A stretch of DNA of 64,000 nucleotides, from NCBI RefSeq assembly GCF_042646605.1, contig NZ_JBHRUG010000050.1:7632-71631 (forward strand), read 5' to 3'. The DNA comes from Litchfieldella rifensis. Lineage in GTDB: Bacteria > Pseudomonadota > Gammaproteobacteria > Pseudomonadales > Halomonadaceae. The notes under the pieces are model-generated. The model was given only the letters and a program-made list of their open reading frames with translations, ran no database searches and was not told where the DNA came from. The position numbers and the translations under genes are program-made. This document shows positions 9,726 to 18,932 of the stretch, piece by piece. Positions within the stretch are counted from its first letter, which is position 1; the number at the start of each line of letters is the position of its first letter.

Positions 9726-10193
9726 TCAGCGATGGTAGGGATGCCCCACCAGCAGCGTCCAGGCACGATAGAGCTGCTCGGCGAGCAGGATTCGTACCAG
9801 GGGGTGTGGCAATGTCAATGGCGACAACGACCAGCGCTGATCGGCACTCGCCGAGAGACTTGGTTCGAGCCCTTCGGGGCCACCCACGAGCAGTGCCACA
9901 TCGCGCCCTTCCTGACGCCAGCGATCGGCTTCGGCGGCAAGACGCTCGGTGCTCCAGGGTTGACCGCCGACTTCCAGGGCCACACAGTGCTCGTTGCCCC
10001 GCAGACGCTCGCGCATGCGTTCGCCTTCCAGCGCCACGGCCCTGGCCACATCGGCATTCTTGCCCCGGGCTCCGGGAGGAATCTCATGAATTTCCAAAGC
10101 GAAGTCCCGTGGCAGGCGCTTACGATATTCCTCGACGCCTCGTTCGACCCAATCGGGCATCCGGGTGCCCACCGCCAGCAACTTGAGCTTCAC
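9726..10193 (-). CDS. rlmH: 23S rRNA pseudouridine-1915 N3-methyltransferase
   Basis: SPOUT-class methyltransferase acting on helix 69 of 23S rRNA in 70S ribosomes. The protein is 155 residues from a GTG start, exactly the E. coli length. The SAM-binding knot is visible as LLVGGPEGL and the C-terminal segment LPHPLVRILLAEQLYRAW...HPYHR is diagnostic. The GTG overlaps the rsfS stop (GTGA), so translation is likely coupled. The longer frame upstream of the GTG overlaps rsfS and is not used. Confidence 0.95.
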   Translation of the reverse strand: MKLKLLAVGTRMPDWVERGVEEYRKRLPRDFALEIHEIPPGARGKNADVARAVALEGERMRERLRGNEHCVALEVGGQPWSTERLAAEADRWRQEGRDVALLVGGPEGLEPSLSASADQRWSLSPLTLPHPLVRILLAEQLYRAWTLLVGHPYHR

Positions 10194-10552
10194 GCCCGCC
10201 CTCCGCGCACCTCCTCCTCGGTATCGCTGGGCAGGTCGGCCCACAGACGCTCCAGATCATAGAGACGGCGGGTTTCCGGCACCATGACATGGACTACCAG
10301 ATCTCCGAGATCGACCAGCACCCACTCCGCACCGGCTCGCCCCTCTACGCCCAAGGGCTGCACACCCTGTTCCTTGGCCTTCTCGATCAGATTGTTGGCC
10401 AGCGCCGACACATGGCGCGATGAGGTACCGCTAGCTACCAGCATCAGGTCGGTCACACTGGTCAGGTTGGTAACATCCAGAGTGACGATGTCCTGGCCCT
10501 TGAGTTCTTCCAGGGCGTCCACCGCCAGGGTCTTGAGTGCGTCGATGTGCAT
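10190..10552 (-). CDS. rsfS: Ribosomal silencing factor RsfS
   Basis: Binds ribosomal protein L14 and blocks subunit joining when nutrients are scarce. The 120-residue sequence shows the family core: DIVTLDVTNLTSVTDLMLVASGTSSRHV and GRAGAEWVLVDLGDLVVHVM. It lies between nadD and rlmH in the order found in most gammaproteobacteria, with the 3' end overlapping the rlmH start. Confidence 0.95.
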   Translation of the reverse strand: MHIDALKTLAVDALEELKGQDIVTLDVTNLTSVTDLMLVASGTSSRHVSALANNLIEKAKEQGVQPLGVEGRAGAEWVLVDLGDLVVHVMVPETRRLYDLERLWADLPSDTEEEVRGGRA

Positions 10553-10644
10553 AGCTCCTCTTCGTATTGAATCTGTTTCCCCTTATTCTACCCCTTTGTG
10601 TCCGACTCGACAGTGTGAAAAAGGCGAAACTGGCCGCGCGCCCA

Positions 10645-11331
10645 TCATTGACGATACAGGTGGTGGATTTGGATATACTGTTCGACCGCTTCGGGCAGCA
10701 GATAGCGCACGCTGCGCCCGTCAATGAGACGCTGCCGAATATCGGTGGCCGAGATGGCCATGCGGCTGGGCAATGACAGACGCAACAAGCCTCCGGCAGG
10801 TGTCGCGAGCAGCGCCCGGACAGTATCCACCTCTCTGTCACCGATAAGTTCGGTCAGCGCGGTGGGCAATGGGGACAAATGATCCGGACGATCGATGACC
10901 ACGACATGAGCCAACGCAAAGAGCCGCGCGGGCTCGTGCCAGGAGGTCAGGTTGAGAAAGGCATCATGCCCTACCGCCATGACGATCCGCGCCTGCTGGC
11001 CGAACTCCTCGCGCAGGGACGCCAGGGTATCGGTGGAATAGGATGGCCCGTCACGCCGCAGCTCGCGATCGTCGGCTACCAGGCCGGAGGTATCGCCGAT
11101 ACCGGCCTTGAGCATGGCCAGACGCTGGGCACTGGAAACGCCGGGAGCCTCCCGATGCGGCGGCACATGTGCAGGGATCAGGTGGACACGATCGAGCCCC
11201 AGGGCTTCGTGAAGCTCGACCGCACTGCGCAGGTGTCCCAAGTGTACCGGGTCGAAGGTACCGCCAAGCATGGCCACACGAGGTACCGAGTGCGTGCCCT
11301 TCGGATCGGAGCCCCGATCAACCACGCACAT
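10645..11331 (-). CDS. nadD: Nicotinate-nucleotide adenylyltransferase
   Basis: Adenylates nicotinate mononucleotide to deamido-NAD. The nucleotidyltransferase signature GGTFDPVHLGH and the second motif ISATDIRQRL are both intact, and there is a C-terminal helix ending YIQIHHLYRQ. Length 228 from an ATG that overlaps the end of proA by 14 bases; the N-terminal 20 residues before AMLGGTF are longer than usual, so a start slightly further in is possible. The proA-nadD-rsfS-rlmH order suggests co-transcription. Confidence 0.93.
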   Translation of the reverse strand: MCVVDRGSDPKGTHSVPRVAMLGGTFDPVHLGHLRSAVELHEALGLDRVHLIPAHVPPHREAPGVSSAQRLAMLKAGIGDTSGLVADDRELRRDGPSYSTDTLASLREEFGQQARIVMAVGHDAFLNLTSWHEPARLFALAHVVVIDRPDHLSPLPTALTELIGDREVDTVRALLATPAGGLLRLSLPSRMAISATDIRQRLIDGRSVRYLLPEAVEQYIQIHHLYRQ

Positions 11332-12631
11332 GGCCGTCGCCCAGCACCACGTACTTGCGAGTGGTCAGGCCTTCCAGCCCCACCGGGCCCCGCGCATGCA
11401 GTTTATCGGTGGAGATGCCGATTTCCGCGCCCAGGCCGTATTCGAAGCCATCGGCGAAGCGAGTCGAGGCATTGACCATCACCGAACTGGAGTCCACTTC
11501 GGCCAGGAAACGCCGGGCCAAGGCATAGTTTTCGGTGACGATGGCATCGGTGTGATGCGAGCCGTAGCGATCGATGTGTGCCATGGCCTCTTCGACACCA
11601 TCCACCACCCGGATCGCCAACACCGGCGCCAGGTACTCCGTCGCCCAGTCGTCTTCACTGGCGGCAGCGATAGCGCCGAGGATCTCCCGGGTACGTGCAC
11701 AGCCCCGCAATTCGACACCATGTTCGGCATAGCCGCTGGCCAGGCGGGGCAACAGTGCGCCAGCAACCGGAGCATCCACCAGCAGCGTTTCCATGGTATT
11801 GCAGGTGCCGTAGCGATGGGTCTTGGCATTGATGGCGATGTCGAAGGCCTTGTCGAGATCCGCCGTGGCGTCGACATAGACGTGACAGACACCATCCAGG
11901 TGCTTGATCACTGGCACCCTGGCCTCGCGGGAGACACGTTCAATCAACGATTTGCCGCCGCGCGGGATGATCACGTCGACATATTCGGGCATGCTGATCA
12001 AATGGCCCACTGCGGCACGGTCGGTGATCGCCACCACTTGCACGGCCGCTGCGGGCAAGCCGGCTTCCCGAAGGCCGGCCTCGATACAGGCGGCAATGGC
12101 GGCATTGCTGTCACGCGCTTCGGAACCTCCGCGCAGGATGCAGGCATTGCCCGCCTTGAGACACAGGCTGGCAGCCTCTACCGTGACGTTGGGGCGCGAC
12201 TCGTAGATGATGCCGATCACGCCCAGTGGCACCCGCATCTGGCCGACCTGAATACCGCTGGGGCGCGAGCGCAGGCCGTCGATTTCGCCGACCGGGTCGG
12301 GCAAGGCCGCGACCTGGTGCAGCCCCTCGATCATGGCATCGATGCGCTGGTCGTCCAGTGCCAGGCGATCCAGCAAGGCCGCATCGAGCCCTGTTTCGCG
12401 GCCCCTGGTCAGATCCCGGGCATTGGCCTCGATCAATCCCGGTCGCGCGGCTTCCAGGTGGCGCGCCATGGCCAACAGTGCGGCATTCTTGCCGGCGGTG
12501 CTCTGGCCACGCATGACGGCACCGGCAGCGCGCGCCGCCTGCCCTAGCGATGTCATGTAGGCGACGACATCGGTGCTTGCGGCAACGTCTTTGACGTTAT
12601 CATCATTAACAGGGGATACGTGACGTGACAT
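11318..12631 (-). CDS. proA: Gamma-glutamyl phosphate reductase
   Basis: Second enzyme of proline synthesis, reducing gamma-glutamyl phosphate to the semialdehyde. Aldehyde-dehydrogenase fold with the catalytic cysteine in RYGTCNTMETLLV, and the family segments YESRPNVTVEAASLCLKAGNA and EVDSSSVMVNASTRFADG. From the ATG at 12631 it has 437 residues, about 20 more than E. coli at the N-terminus; an internal ATG at 12556 would match the shorter form. It is divergent from the membrane-protein gene at 12715 across an 83-base gap that must hold both promoters. In a halophile proline also matters for osmoprotection. Confidence 0.95.
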   Translation of the reverse strand: MSRHVSPVNDDNVKDVAASTDVVAYMTSLGQAARAAGAVMRGQSTAGKNAALLAMARHLEAARPGLIEANARDLTRGRETGLDAALLDRLALDDQRIDAMIEGLHQVAALPDPVGEIDGLRSRPSGIQVGQMRVPLGVIGIIYESRPNVTVEAASLCLKAGNACILRGGSEARDSNAAIAACIEAGLREAGLPAAAVQVVAITDRAAVGHLISMPEYVDVIIPRGGKSLIERVSREARVPVIKHLDGVCHVYVDATADLDKAFDIAINAKTHRYGTCNTMETLLVDAPVAGALLPRLASGYAEHGVELRGCARTREILGAIAAASEDDWATEYLAPVLAIRVVDGVEEAMAHIDRYGSHHTDAIVTENYALARRFLAEVDSSSVMVNASTRFADGFEYGLGAEIGISTDKLHARGPVGLEGLTTRKYVVLGDGHVRG

Positions 12632-12714
12632 GCCGTAGAGTGTCTCCTCGACAGGGATACCACGGCGCAATGACGACCGTGGGGTAAGGATAGAAGGAAC
12701 CATATTAAGACACC

Positions 12715-13587
12715 ATGGACAGCAAGTACAAAACCGGCCTGTTCCGGTCCACTCTGCTGCTCGGCGCCGGCGTGCTGGCCGTGCTGGCCCTGCAGACCAT
12801 CCAGGAGGCGGCTCAGGCGTTGCTGTGGCTGGGGGCGCTATGGTTGATCGGCACCGCCACACTGCATGAGCTAAGTCATCGCTGGCCTGCACGCACCCCC
12901 TGGCAACTGGTGCCGACGCTGCTGCTGGCGGGTCTGCTGTGGCTGTCCCCGGCACAATACGCCACCTGGCTGTGGGCCTTCGCTATCCTGTTGATGTTGC
13001 CACAGCCATGGTGGCTGGTGGGGCTCAACGCCTCGTTCGCTGCCCTGAGCTGGTCACAGGTTCAAGTGCACTTGAGCCTCGAACAGGGGGTGCTCAGCGC
13101 CATAGTGCTGGCGGCCATGATGCTACTGGGCCTGGCACGAGCACAGCATTACCGCCCCTTGTGGCAAGGTGTCAGCGATCGGGTGCGCCTGATGCCCGGC
13201 TCGCGGCTCTGGTCGGCCACTCAACTGCTTGAGGACTTGCCACGGGAAAGCGCACGCAGCGACCGTGAAGGAACCCATACCGAGCTAGTGCTGCTGCGCA
13301 CCCAGCACCATCATTGCTGGTCACTGGCGCAAGCGCTGTGCCAAGTGCTGCAGCCCTTCGAGAATTGCTATCGCGTGGATGGCAATACGCTGGCAACCCT
13401 GATCACCAGTCGCGATATCGAGCATGCACGGCAGCGCCGCGAGACGCTGCTGGCATCGCTGAACGGACCTCGTCGCACCCGCGTGGTGTCGCTGGCCTGT
13501 CCCCTTACCCTGGAAGCCGAATGCCAAGCCTTGGCCTGTCAGAAGCGTGACCTGGTCATCATCGAGAAGGCACCGCACCATGCGTGA
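12715..13587 (+). CDS. Membrane protein with degenerate GGDEF-like C-terminal region
   Basis: A 290-residue protein I do not recognise by name. The first 145 residues hold about five hydrophobic segments; the remainder is soluble and begins with a helix rich in charged residues. From about residue 190 (LVLLRTQHH..., ENCYRVDGNTLATLI) the pattern weakly recalls the beta-alpha layout of a GGDEF domain, but neither the GGDEF nor the metal-binding residues are present. It overlaps the next gene by eight bases, and that next gene has a similar architecture, so the two probably work as a pair. Function unknown. Confidence 0.75.
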   Translation: MDSKYKTGLFRSTLLLGAGVLAVLALQTIQEAAQALLWLGALWLIGTATLHELSHRWPARTPWQLVPTLLLAGLLWLSPAQYATWLWAFAILLMLPQPWWLVGLNASFAALSWSQVQVHLSLEQGVLSAIVLAAMMLLGLARAQHYRPLWQGVSDRVRLMPGSRLWSATQLLEDLPRESARSDREGTHTELVLLRTQHHHCWSLAQALCQVLQPFENCYRVDGNTLATLITSRDIEHARQRRETLLASLNGPRRTRVVSLACPLTLEAECQALACQKRDLVIIEKAPHHA

Positions 13588-14521
13588 AGAAACATTCTGG
13601 CCTTTCTGGCTATACGCGCTGATTTACGCCGTCGGTGCCCTGCTGATGTTCGGCTATGCCACCTGGCATTACCTGATGGGCGACTTCATGCGGATTCTAC
13701 TACCCGCCGTGCTGGGCCTGATGCTGTTGGGAGCCTCGCTGCTGCACCTGACCGACCACCGCTACCAACGCTTGTCCGCCTATCTGGTGCTGATCAGTTG
13801 CTTCCTGTTGTTTGCTGTCGAAATCGGCCAAGCCAGAAACGATGTTGCCCTCTGGATCGGCTTGCCGCCCCTGTTGGCCCTGCTGCTGCTGCCACTGGGG
13901 CCGGCCATGTTGCTCAACCTGATACTGGCTCCCCTCTGGTTGGCGCTGCTAAGCGACGACCAGGTAAGCCGGGACATGGTTTTCACCTATGTGGCGGTCA
14001 TCGTGCTGGGCGCTCTGGTGCCACTGGAGCAACGTCGCCAACAGGCGTTTCTCGAGGCCACGGACCCTATGGATCCCGAATGCCAGGCATTGAATTCATC
14101 GGCCATTCATGAACTGCTCGGCAACGAGTTCGCCCGCGCCACGCTACTGCAACGCCGGCTCAGCGTGCTGGTGATCCATCTGCCACAGCTGGAGATGGCC
14201 CATGAGCAGTTCGGTACCCGCTTGCGGCTCGAGCTCTTGCAGCGTTTCTGTGCTGTCGCACACCATACCTGCCGCGTCCATGACAGCCTGGGCCGCACGC
14301 AGTCGTCACTGTTCTGGCTGTTGCTGCCGGATACCGGCGAAACCGGCGCCCTGATGGTCAGACACCGCCTGATCAGTGCCCTCGACGCCACGGTGCTGGC
14401 GGAGACCGGTGCCATCACGTCACGTATTGCCGTCTGCTCGCCGCACCCTGGCGAAACCTGGGCCACCTTCGAACAGCGCCTGCAGATCAAGGGGCAAGCC
14501 TTGATGGAGTCGACGCAGTGA
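13580..14521 (+). CDS. Membrane protein with catalytically degenerate GGDEF domain
   Basis: A 313-residue protein with about six membrane segments in the first 160 residues, then a cytoplasmic domain. The stretch LSVLVIHLPQLEMAHEQFG...LLQRFCAVAHHTCRVHDSLGRTQSSLFWLLLPDTGETGA follows the diguanylate cyclase pattern in order. The GGDEF signature itself is replaced by TQSSLF and the metal-binding Asp of the first strand (normally IDLD) is HLPQ. It is therefore unlikely to make c-di-GMP and may be a sensor or scaffold; this is inference from the motif loss. Its start overlaps the preceding gene and its stop overlaps the next (GTGA), so three genes form a coupled operon. Confidence 0.78.
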   Translation: MREETFWPFWLYALIYAVGALLMFGYATWHYLMGDFMRILLPAVLGLMLLGASLLHLTDHRYQRLSAYLVLISCFLLFAVEIGQARNDVALWIGLPPLLALLLLPLGPAMLLNLILAPLWLALLSDDQVSRDMVFTYVAVIVLGALVPLEQRRQQAFLEATDPMDPECQALNSSAIHELLGNEFARATLLQRRLSVLVIHLPQLEMAHEQFGTRLRLELLQRFCAVAHHTCRVHDSLGRTQSSLFWLLLPDTGETGALMVRHRLISALDATVLAETGAITSRIAVCSPHPGETWATFEQRLQIKGQALMESTQ

Positions 14522-15924
14522 ATCTTGCCGACTGGCTGTTCCAGCTCACGCCTTCGCCACCACTACTGTTACTGATCATTACCCTCATCGCCATGCTCGA
14601 AAGCCTTGCCGTGGTGGGGCTGGTCATTCCCGGGGTACTCCTGATGACCGCCGCCGCATCGCTGGCCGGCCACCACGATCTGTCCATTCCCCTGCTGCTG
14701 GTGGCGGCGTTCCTGGGGGCGGTGATCGGTGACGGCGTGAGCTTTATCCTGGGCTATACCCAGCGCGAGCGAGTTCCCCGCTTGTGGCCCTTCAACCGGC
14801 ACCTCGAATGGCTGGCGCGCGGCGCTCGCTTCTTTCAGCGCTACGGCGCCCTGTCGGTGATATTCGCCCGTTTCGTCGGCCCGGTACGCCCCATCGTACC
14901 GATGATCGCCGGTATGCTGCACATGTCGCCCTGGGCCTTTGTCTGGGCGAGTTCGTCCTCGGCCTTGTTATGGGCTCCCGCCTATGTGCTCCCCGGCTAT
15001 CTGCTGGGACGTACCTGGCAGCAGCTCCTGGAGATCCCTGTCGGCTCACAACTGTGGCTGATGGTCTTCGCGGTCATCGTCTTGATACTGGCGGTGGGCT
15101 TTTCCTGGCTACGCCAGCAGCTCGCACGAGAAGGGAGGATTTACCGCATGACGGCACGTTTGGCACGTAGTCGGCGCTGGCGACGCCGGCTGTGGATCGC
15201 CTTACGCTCGAGCCGCTCTCGAGGCGAGTTTCCACTGGCTTCACTGTGTTTGCTGATGCTGAGCCTGACCGCCCTGTGTCTGTGGACGCTGCTGGTGCTG
15301 GATGCCGAAGGGCCACTGCCCATGGACCGGCAGGTTCGAGCGCTGTTCGCGACTCTCGACTGGCCTCTTCTCCAGGCACTGGGAGAGGTCATGGCGAGCG
15401 CCGGCGATCGCTATGGGGTCGCCGCCCTGGTCCTGCCCTGGGGGCTATGGCTTCTCTGGGCCCGTCATATCTCGGCCCTCGCCCATCTGAGTGCAGGACT
15501 CGGCGGCATCGCCGTGGCCAATACCCTGTTCAAGCTCCTGGCCGCGCGCGAACGCCCGGAGACTCCGGAGTACCTGGCCGGCTCGATGTCCTATCCCAGC
15601 GCGCATGCCTCCACCGCCGTCGTGCTGTACGGCCTGGCGGCCGCCTTCATCGCTCAGGAGCTGCCACCCAGGTGGCGTTTCTGGGCCTACTGGGTGGCCA
15701 TTGCCCTGTGCATCCCGATGGCCCTGTCACGCGTGGTCCTCGGCGTGCACTGGGTCAGCGACCTGATCGGCGGCGCCTTGCTCGGCCTGGTCACCTGCGC
15801 CTTGATACGCATCAGCTATCACCGCTTCGCGCACCGCCCGCTGCATCCGGCGCCCTGGGGCTGGTTGACCACGGCATCGCTGGTGCTGCTGGCCGCCCGC
15901 ATCGCCTGGCTGCCGCCGGTCTGA
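14518..15924 (+). CDS. DedA-family / PAP2 phosphatase fusion membrane protein
   Basis: A 468-residue two-domain membrane protein. Residues 1-200 are a DedA (SNARE-associated/VTT) domain with VVGLVIPGVLLM, FFQRYGALSVIFARFVGPVRPIVPMIAGM. Residues about 230-440 are a PAP2 phosphatase with the three motifs KLLAARERP, PSAH and SRVVLGVHWVSD. DedA proteins are implicated in recycling of undecaprenyl phosphate and other lipid carriers, and PAP2 enzymes dephosphorylate undecaprenyl pyrophosphate or phosphatidylglycerol phosphate, so the fusion plausibly couples dephosphorylation and flipping of a lipid carrier (inference). It starts with GTG overlapping the previous stop. Confidence 0.88.
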   Translation: MNLADWLFQLTPSPPLLLLIITLIAMLESLAVVGLVIPGVLLMTAAASLAGHHDLSIPLLLVAAFLGAVIGDGVSFILGYTQRERVPRLWPFNRHLEWLARGARFFQRYGALSVIFARFVGPVRPIVPMIAGMLHMSPWAFVWASSSSALLWAPAYVLPGYLLGRTWQQLLEIPVGSQLWLMVFAVIVLILAVGFSWLRQQLAREGRIYRMTARLARSRRWRRRLWIALRSSRSRGEFPLASLCLLMLSLTALCLWTLLVLDAEGPLPMDRQVRALFATLDWPLLQALGEVMASAGDRYGVAALVLPWGLWLLWARHISALAHLSAGLGGIAVANTLFKLLAARERPETPEYLAGSMSYPSAHASTAVVLYGLAAAFIAQELPPRWRFWAYWVAIALCIPMALSRVVLGVHWVSDLIGGALLGLVTCALIRISYHRFAHRPLHPAPWGWLTTASLVLLAARIAWLPPV

Positions 15925-15928
15925 CGAC

Positions 15929-15968
<40 letters not shown>

Positions 15969-16013
15969 ACAATCTTCGCCATGAGCCATTCATGACCAAG
16001 CCTTTGTGGTTTT

Positions 16014-16040
16014 CTTATAGCTCATAGCTTATGGCTTACC
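16014..16040. repeat. Degenerate inverted copy of the heptanucleotide array
   Basis: Read on the minus strand this stretch runs as GTAAGCC, ATAAGCT, ATGAGCT, ATAA, that is three imperfect heptamers facing the array at 15929-15968. The two could pair to form a long hairpin between the convergent DedA-PAP2 and LysE genes and may serve as a bidirectional transcription stop; this role is inferred. Confidence 0.6.
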
Positions 16041-16047
16041 GCCTGGG

Positions 16048-16671
16048 TTACCCGAAGGCCAACCAGATACCGACCCCCACCATCAAGGAGCCGGCCACCC
16101 GATTGAGCAGGCGCACATTGCCGCTTTTGCCCAACAGACGTCGTGCGGTGCGCCCGCCGCTGGCATAGAGCAGCAGGCAGACGAGCTCGATCGACAGGAT
16201 CATCGCCACCAGCACCGCCAACTGGGATGCCAGCGGCAACGATGAATCCAGGAACGGCGGCAATAGCGCGACGAAGAATGCCCACCCCTTGGGATTGGCC
16301 ACGGCGGTGACGAAACCTTGCAATGCCAGTTGCGAGCGCGACGCCAAGGGCGTCTCGCTCGTTTCCAGGGGAATCGCCATGCGTCCTCGCGAACGCCACA
16401 TCATCACCCCCAGATACCCCAGATAGGCACCGCCCACCCACTTGAAGACGGCGAACAGCTCCGGCTGGCGCAGCATCAGTGCCGCCACCCCGGCCCCGGC
16501 AGCCGCCGCTACCAGCCCTACACCGAGGAGTTCACCGACCATCATCCACAGGGTACGCCTCACGCCCTGGGTCATGCCCAGCACCATCGCCAGGGTCATG
16601 CACATTCCCGGGGTCAGCGACACCAGAAAAAACGTCGGCACGAACACCGACAACAGCGATAGCTGGATCAC
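16048..16671 (-). CDS. LysE/RhtB-family amino-acid exporter
   Basis: A 207-residue inner-membrane exporter with about six membrane segments. The family N-terminal motif is clear (FFLVSLTPGMCMTLAMVLGMTQGVRRTLW), as is GFVTAVANPKGWAFFVALLPPF. Substrate cannot be read from sequence. I place the start at a GTG at 16671 that overlaps the ubiX stop (GTGA) and is preceded by a G-rich ribosome-binding stretch; a GTG at 16686 is also in frame. Coupled to ubiX and mpl on one strand. Confidence 0.88.
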   Translation of the reverse strand: MIQLSLLSVFVPTFFLVSLTPGMCMTLAMVLGMTQGVRRTLWMMVGELLGVGLVAAAAGAGVAALMLRQPELFAVFKWVGGAYLGYLGVMMWRSRGRMAIPLETSETPLASRSQLALQGFVTAVANPKGWAFFVALLPPFLDSSLPLASQLAVLVAMILSIELVCLLLYASGGRTARRLLGKSGNVRLLNRVAGSLMVGVGIWLAFG

Positions 16672-17300
16672 GACGGATCCCCCCACCGCGGCATCAGGGT
16701 ATGTTCGATCCCCAACTGATTGAGAATACGCGCGACGATGAAGTCGATCATGTCGTCGATCGACTCGGGACGGTGATAGAAGCCCGGCGCGGCGGGCAAC
16801 ACCACCGCCCCCATGCGGGTCAGCGCCAGCATGTGCTCGAGATGAATCGCCGAGAACGGCGTCTCGCGGGGCACCACGATCAATTGGCGACGCTCCTTCA
16901 GCACCACGTCGGCAGCGCGCTCGATCAGATTGTTACTCGCTCCCGTGGCCACCGCCGACAGCGTGCCGGTAGAACACGGGCAGATCACCATCGACGAGGG
17001 CGCCCCGGATCCCGATGCCACCGGCGCCATCCAGTCTTCGCGCGCGAAGCAGCGGATCTGACCCGCTCGAGCGCCACTGCGTTCGACGAGCGCCTCGGTC
17101 AGGCGCTGGGGTTGGGCCGGCAGTGAATCATCGGTCTCGGTGCTGATCACCAGGTGCGCCGCCTTGGAGATCATCACCCAGACCTCGTGGCCCGATGCCA
17201 CCAGACAGTCAATCAACCGCAGACCGTACTGAGCACCGGAAGCACCGGTCAGTGCCACCGTGACGGGCGGCGCAAATCCCATGTCGCTAGCGTTCGCCAT
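16668..17300 (-). CDS. ubiX: Flavin prenyltransferase UbiX
   Basis: Makes prenylated FMN, the cofactor of the UbiD decarboxylase in ubiquinone synthesis. The 210-residue protein has the FMN-binding opening TVALTGASGAQYGLRL and the diagnostic CPCSTGTLSAVATGASNNLIERAADVVLKERR and PRETPFSAIHLEHML. The ATG at 17300 is chosen because GGAGG lies at good spacing; it overlaps the end of mpl by 14 bases. The operon order is mpl-ubiX-lysE. Confidence 0.95.
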   Translation of the reverse strand: MANASDMGFAPPVTVALTGASGAQYGLRLIDCLVASGHEVWVMISKAAHLVISTETDDSLPAQPQRLTEALVERSGARAGQIRCFAREDWMAPVASGSGAPSSMVICPCSTGTLSAVATGASNNLIERAADVVLKERRQLIVVPRETPFSAIHLEHMLALTRMGAVVLPAAPGFYHRPESIDDMIDFIVARILNQLGIEHTLMPRWGDPS

Positions 17301-18672
17301 GCGCCACCTCCAGTGCCGCCAGGAGCTTGTCGTGAATGCCCCCGAAGCCACCGTTTGACATCACCACGATACGGTCCAACGCCCTGGCCTCGGCCACCAC
17401 AGCGGCCACCAGGTCATCCAGATCCCCACGCAGATGGCTCGGTATCGTGCTGCCTTCGATGACATCGGCCAATGACCAATCGAGCTCGGGGGGCTGATAC
17501 CACCATGCCTGATCGGCCTGGGCGACGCTCTCGGCCAGACGGCTACGCAGGGTGCCCAGACGCATGGTATTGGAGCGTGGCTCGATCACTGCCAGCAGCC
17601 GCCCCTTGGGCGTGGCGGCGCGCAGGCCCTGGAGCGTCGCGGCGATGGCCGTCGGATGGTGGGCGAAGTCGTCGATGACCTGAATACCCGCCACCTCGCC
17701 ACGCACTTCCTGACGGCGGCGCGGGCTCTCGAAACGCGATAGCGCCGCACAGCCACGGGCCAGGTCGACGCCACAGGCATGGGCCGCCGCCAGGGCCGCC
17801 AGCGCGTTGCGAGCGTTGTACTCACCGCTGAGGTGCCAGTCGACGACGGCATCCTCACTGATCTCGGGTGTTTCATGGATCACCCGGAACCGGCTGGCAT
17901 CTTCGCGCTCCAACGCAATCCGCCAGGGGCTGTCGGCGGCGGTTCCCAAATGCGCCACCGGCGTCCAGCATCCCTGTTCGAGCACTCGTTCGAGAGCCGG
18001 CTCGTCATCGGCGACCAATAACTGGCCATTGCCCGGCACGGTACGTACCAGGTGGTGAAACTGACGCTCGATGGCCGCCAGGTCGGGGAAGATATCCGCG
18101 TGGTCGAATTCCAGGTTGCCCAGGATCGCGATCTCGGGACGGTAATGCACGAATTTGGAGCGCTTGTCGAAGAACGCCGTGTCATATTCGTCGGCTTCCA
18201 CCACGAAGGGCGCTCCCTCGGCACCCAGGCGCGCCGACACCCCGAAGTTGCGCGGCACACCACCGATCAGGAATCCCGGGGCAAGCTCTGCCGACTCCAG
18301 CAACCAGGCCAGCAGGCTAGCCGTGGTGGTCTTGCCGTGCGTCCCCGCCACTGCGATCACTCGCCTTCCGGGCAGCACATGTTCGGCCAGCCACTGAGGG
18401 CCGGATACATAAGGCAGTCGCGCAGCGAGTACCGCCTCGACTTCGGGATTGCCGCGGGAAAGCGCATTGCCGATCACCACCAGGTCGGGACGCGGCTCCA
18501 GGTTGTCCGCTGCATACCCTTCGAGCAACTCGATACCGGCCTCGCGCAGTTGAACGCTCATGGGAGGATAGACGTTGGCGTCCGAGCCACTGACGCGATG
18601 GCCCAACTCGCGGGCCAGCAGTGCCAGGCTGCCCATGAAGGTGCCACAGATTCCCAGGATATGAACGTGCAT
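17287..18672 (-). CDS. mpl: UDP-N-acetylmuramate:L-alanyl-gamma-D-glutamyl-meso-diaminopimelate ligase
   Basis: Murein-tripeptide ligase of the peptidoglycan recycling pathway. The protein starts MHVHILGICGTFMGSLALLA, a hallmark of Mpl, with the ATP-binding loop VAGTHGKTTTAS and the Mur-ligase segments EADEYDTAFFDKRSKFVHYRP and NARNALAALAAA. Length 461 fits. The ATG at 18672 follows AGGAG; in-frame codons upstream are not needed. It overlaps ubiX and is divergent from the phosphofructokinase gene. Confidence 0.95.
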   Translation of the reverse strand: MHVHILGICGTFMGSLALLARELGHRVSGSDANVYPPMSVQLREAGIELLEGYAADNLEPRPDLVVIGNALSRGNPEVEAVLAARLPYVSGPQWLAEHVLPGRRVIAVAGTHGKTTTASLLAWLLESAELAPGFLIGGVPRNFGVSARLGAEGAPFVVEADEYDTAFFDKRSKFVHYRPEIAILGNLEFDHADIFPDLAAIERQFHHLVRTVPGNGQLLVADDEPALERVLEQGCWTPVAHLGTAADSPWRIALEREDASRFRVIHETPEISEDAVVDWHLSGEYNARNALAALAAAHACGVDLARGCAALSRFESPRRRQEVRGEVAGIQVIDDFAHHPTAIAATLQGLRAATPKGRLLAVIEPRSNTMRLGTLRSRLAESVAQADQAWWYQPPELDWSLADVIEGSTIPSHLRGDLDDLVAAVVAEARALDRIVVMSNGGFGGIHDKLLAALEVAHGER

Positions 18673-18932
18673 CGATGACTCCTGCCAACCAGCTTCCTGC
18701 CAAGATGGCAGCGAGACTAGCATGCTGCCCTCAGGCTCACCACAATGTACAGTGTCAGGCCGGCATTACCGGCATGTTAAGCGCCCCGCGGATGCGCCGG
18801 CTTCCACTTTCGGCTAACATTACGCGCGACTCATCGGACCGAGTCACAGGTCGACCCGAATTCACAGGGGTTATGCGAAAGGCCACTTTCGGATAGGCCC
18901 TCTCAGCGACTCCAAGGAGAGAAGTAGCCCTC

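Noticed and set aside
11318..12955. 545-codon open frame for ProA
   Set aside because: The upstream extension is low-complexity and overlaps the divergent gene at 12715; ProA similarity starts after 12631.
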